In this document: piece by piece, positions 9,245-11,650 of the stretch | How the letters are laid out: each line of letters opens with the position of its first letter | Numbering within the stretch: position 1 is the first letter of the stretch | DNA from: Monoraphidium neglectum | Lineage: Eukaryota; Chlorophyta; Chlorophyceae; Sphaeropleales; Selenastraceae | Length of the DNA: 11,650 nt | Assembly (NCBI RefSeq): GCF_000611645.1 | Contig: NW_014011778.1 | Coordinates: 1 to 11,650 of the forward strand | Direction: 5' to 3' | The notes under the pieces: model-generated | Database searches by the model: none | What the model was told of the DNA's origin: nothing | What the model saw: the letters and a program-made list of their open reading frames with translations, nothing else | Translations under genes and position numbers: made by a program

Positions 9245-9305
9245 TGTGTGTGTGTGTGTGTGTGAGCGCGCGCACACGCGCGCGCGCGTGCGCGCGCTCG
9301 CACGC
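9170..9305. repeat. Compound (GT)n/(GC)n alternating purine-pyrimidine microsatellite
   Basis: Starting at 9170, about 65 bp of GT repeat with one TTT interruption near 9184-9186 is followed by a GC run, a second GT run to about 9264, and a nearly self-complementary GC/CA block ending near 9305. Strand alternation is broken at only a few points. Sequences of this kind are the classical Z-DNA-forming type. It is also likely to be length-polymorphic and prone to sequencing or assembly error. Confidence 0.95.
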
Positions 9306-9493
9306 TGGGAGGCTTGCTGTTTCAGTCGTTACCGTACTTGGGATAACACGGTGCTTGCGGGGGCGACCCCCTGCTGTGCTTGTTTGTGTGGGGCTGCCTA
9401 ACCAGGCAACAAGAAACTGGTGGAGCATTTTTTTTTCATCGAGTGCCCCTCGATCATAATTCTCAAGGTTTCTCCAGTGGGCAAAGCTTGGGT

Positions 9494-9510
9494 GTGTGGT
9501 GTGCGGTACA
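9494..9510. repeat. 17-bp direct repeat, second copy
   Basis: GTGTGGTGTGCGGTACA at 9494-9510 is an exact copy of 8826-8842, 668 bp apart start to start. A shorter relative (GCGGTACAT) occurs near 9102. The sequences around the copies do not align convincingly, so this is a short shared word, not a demonstrated element. Confidence 0.6.
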
Positions 9511-9946
9511 CATTGACCCAAAGCGCAGCTGGCCACATTGATAGCAGCTTGTGCGTGACCGGCTGACAATAGCATTTCTGTTTTCTTCGCCACTCGCTTT
9601 GCACAGCTATGTAGTTCATCATCAATCCTGTGCATGCCCTCCATTCAACGATCAAATTGCGGATGGGCGTGGTCCTGGCGACCACGGGGTGCACCTGGTG
9701 GCGGATGCGTCAACGTGGTGCGGAGCGCGGCGGCGAGCACATATCTTCCCCCAAGTATATGCTGCGCGAAAGAGGATGCAGGTACCAGAAGAGTCAAAAA
9801 GTGAGACTCTGGACTGGACACGGCCTGCACACGGACACATGGAGCTCCCTTTTTTTCTCAGTGTCCGCGCCTCACTCTTTCTTCGGCCTGTCGGCAGGTC
9901 ACGGCGGAGGCCGGTTGGCCCTGCCAGCGTAACTCGCCACCATATA

Positions 9947-9985
9947 TGACGTCGAAGGCCAATGTTGCGATCGCCTTTGACGTTG
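9947..9985. promoter_or_regulatory. ACGT-core inverted repeat with CCAAT motif upstream of the TauE/SafE gene
   Basis: Arms 9949-9959 and 9973-9983 are complementary over 11 bases with one G-T wobble, around a 13-base loop. The left arm includes TGACGTC (9947-9953) and the right arm TGACGT; ACGT cores are typical bZIP targets in the green lineage. A CCAAT motif lies at 9959-9963 and a TATA-like CATATATG just before. The block is about 250-280 bp upstream of the ATG at 10231. No transcription start is known, so promoter function is inferred. Confidence 0.3.
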
Positions 9986-10230
9986 GCTTACATTTACTCA
10001 CGAAGTACGCACAGCGCAATCGAGATCGAGAGCTGTGCAACGAAGAGTGTGACGTTCCTGCGTTCGGCTAGCAACGCGTGCGCAAGCCGTACTAGTAGCT
10101 GCGACGTGTAACAGAAGTCTATCTCAACTATTTGGAGTCATAGTCGGTCGTCACCCGCTCACCGGGAGGGCAGTTGCAAGTGTGCGGCAAGCAGCAGAGT
10201 GTTCAAAGTGAGAGCCGTGAAACTTGAGAC

Positions 10231-11650
10231 ATGGACGTGCTGGCCGAGGGCGCTCGCCGCATGGCGGCGGCAGCTGTGGCGCCTTCGGCGTCCCCGTTCG
10301 TCATGGACACGCCCAATGTGATCGGCCTCCTGCTCAGCGCCCTAGTCGCCTTTATAAGCGGCCCCGGCGGCCAGGGGGGCAGCAGCTTCTACGTATGCGT
10401 GTTCTGCGTGCTGCTGAAGTTGCCCCTTGCAGAGGCGGCCGGCACGGCGGCGTTTGTCGTTTTTGCGGGCTCGGTGGCCAGCGCGCTGTCTGCGATGGGC
10501 CGGCTCAACCCCGCATCAGCCAAGCCGGCGCCGCTGATCGACTACGACTCAGGTGCGCAAGCGCATTGCTGCGCCCCCCTTGCGCGCGCCGTTCGCCGCT
10601 GGCCATGCACGCAGCCGCGCACTTGCTGCCGAGCGCAGGCTGCTGCGCCAAGCGGCCGACGCCGGCGAGCGGTGTCCGACGATTTCCTACAGACATGAGT
10701 AGAGAACCTCGAAAGGGCCCACCGGCAACGCATAAGCCTGCCGGCTTATATCCCATGACATGAAGCCCGCTTGGCAATCCATGAAGCCCGCTTGGCAATA
10801 CCTGACCTGACCCGCTCGGACACCTGGACGACACGCGGCGCTCTCCCCGCCCACGCTGCCCGGCCCCCTCCCCACCCCCCTCGCTATCCCCCTCCAGTCT
10901 TGGTCATGCTGCCGCCGATGCTCCTGGGCATCGCCTGGGGAGTACTCGTCAACGCCGTCCTCGCGGAGTGGTGCCTCAACCTGCTGCTACTGATGACGTG
11001 GGCCTGGATGGTGTACACCCTAACGCGCTCCCTCATCCGCACCGTCCGCCTCGAGCGCCGCCGCAAGGCGGCTGCGGCCGCCGCCGAGGAGCGCGCTGCG
11101 GCGGCGGTGGCAGCCGGGCCTGTGGACGCAGCAAGCGGCCGACCCGCGGAGGCGGCGGGCGGCAGCACAGAGGCGACCGCCACGCCCAGCGGCGCCGCGG
11201 CGGCACCGCTTGCCCCGCCGGCCGCGGATCACCGTTCCAGTGACACTGCAAAGCCCGAGGGCGGCGCGTTCGCAGCATGGGCGGCCGGCGCCTTGCAGGC
11301 CCTGCAGGAGTGGTGGGCCGTGCAGTCGCCCGCCAGCTTCGCATTAGTCATCCTGACATTCGCGCTGCTCGTGGCGTTCTCGCTGGCCAAGGCGGCCGTG
11401 GCGCCCTGCTCAGGAGCCTTCTGGGGGCTCATGGGCGGCCAGGTCGCGTCGAGCGCCGCGCTCGTCGCCGCCATCACCGCGGCGCTGCTCCGACGCCAGC
11501 GGCGGCGCGCGGAGCTTGCGGCGGCTGCCGCAATGGACGCGGCGGGCGCGGCGGCGGGCGGCGCGGACGCCGACGCGGCGCCGGCCGTCGACGCCGGGAC
11601 GGTGCTGCTGCTCCCGGAGACGCGCGCCGGCGCCGGCGCGCGCCCCACCG
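10231..11650 (+). CDS. Plant-type TauE/SafE family membrane transporter, 3' partial
   Basis: TauE/SafE proteins are membrane transporters for sulfur-containing or other organic anions; substrates of the algal and plant members are mostly unsettled. Exon 1 is 10231-10552 and exon 2 is 10898-11650, running open to the window edge; the intron is 345 bp, GT-AG, phase 1. Visible: hydrophobic segment 29-43, a glycine-rich GPGGQGGSSFYV (44-55) matching the family's N-terminal glycine motif, further hydrophobic segments, and PLIDYDS at 101-107. Across the splice this continues as VLVMLPPMLLGIAWGVLVN, which aligns without gaps to the plant IDYDLALL..PMLMLGI block. EWCLNLLLLMTWAW follows, then a long Ala-rich, presumably soluble linker (about 156-220). 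A second hydrophobic block begins around PASFALVILTFALLVAFSLA and includes APCSGAFWGLMGGQ, like the plant CSPAYW region. The C-terminal half lies outside. The ATG at 10231 (GACATGG) has a good context; a second in-frame ATG is at 10261. Confidence 0.9.
10760..10801 (+). repeat. 21-bp tandem duplication in TauE/SafE intron 1
   Basis: Two adjacent 21-bp units (10760-10780 and 10781-10801) differ only near the last two bases; the shared core is ATGAAGCCCGCTTGGCAAT. They lie within the intron, 96 bases before the acceptor. Probably a recent slippage duplication without coding effect. Confidence 0.85.

Larger units (their letters stand above)
8322..10230. other. Divergent intergenic region between the secreted-protein gene and the TauE/SafE gene
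   Basis: About 1.9 kb with no gene I can support. Long open frames exist on both strands at about 8290-9075, but they lack motifs and plausible start contexts. The region contains a hairpin at 8826-8863, a 17-bp direct repeat, a long alternating purine-pyrimidine tract at 9170-9305, and an ACGT-core inverted repeat with a CCAAT motif at about 9947-9985. Both flanking genes point away from it, so it should carry two promoters. Confidence 0.6.

Noticed and set aside
6443..9975. Two GCGATCGC octamers (near 6443 and 9968), the cyanobacterial HIP1 motif
   Set aside because: Two copies in a GC-rich window are not an enrichment, and the split genes exclude a cyanobacterial source.
10224..10763. 179-codon plus-strand frame overlapping the TauE/SafE start
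   Set aside because: It is in a different frame from the membrane-protein exon, reads through the intron and is Arg-rich without motifs.
1..11650. tRNA, rRNA, CRISPR, transposase or LTR features
   Set aside because: No T-loop with matching stems, no repeat-spacer pattern, no transposase or reverse-transcriptase motif and no paired terminal repeats were found by eye.

Overview
The window reads as nuclear DNA of a GC-rich green alga; a trebouxiophyte related to Chlorella is my guess, and the genus cannot be told from this sequence. The reasons are split genes with short GT-AG introns of about 90-460 bp, plant-type versions of two conserved enzymes or transporters, Ala-rich low-complexity coding sequence, TGTAA-type poly(A) signals and long dinucleotide tracts. 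There are no bacterial operons, rRNA, tRNA, insertion sequences or CRISPR arrays that I can support.

Four protein-coding genes can be assembled by joining exons whose splice phases and family alignments agree. (1) 12-2504, minus strand: glyoxylate/succinic-semialdehyde reductase (GLYR, beta-hydroxyacid dehydrogenase family), with six visible exons, a likely organelle transit peptide and a 3' end outside the window. (2) 4380-6558, minus: a complete six-exon gene for a protein of about 283 residues made of an Ala/Gln/Pro-rich N-terminal region and two tandem domains resembling bacterial SpoVS, an Alba-like nucleic-acid-binding fold. (3) 7740-8321, minus: a two-exon gene for a 130-residue secreted Gly/Trp/Ala-rich protein that I cannot assign to a family. 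(4) 10231 to the right edge, plus: the first two exons of a plant-type TauE/SafE membrane transporter, cut by the window edge.

Genes 1-3 run head-to-tail on the minus strand. Genes 3 and 4 diverge from a 1.9-kb intergenic region that contains a long alternating purine-pyrimidine tract (GT/GC), small inverted repeats and an ACGT-core palindrome. Two other gaps hold no gene I can name. The gap 2505-4379 contains several splice-flanked open segments that may be pieces of an unrecognised gene. The gap 6559-7739 probably holds the 3' UTR of gene 3 and the promoter of gene 2. Nothing suggests that the four genes form one pathway.

The most unusual item is gene 2: a eukaryotic, intron-containing gene with a duplicated SpoVS domain, the first copy close to the bacterial consensus and the second strongly diverged.
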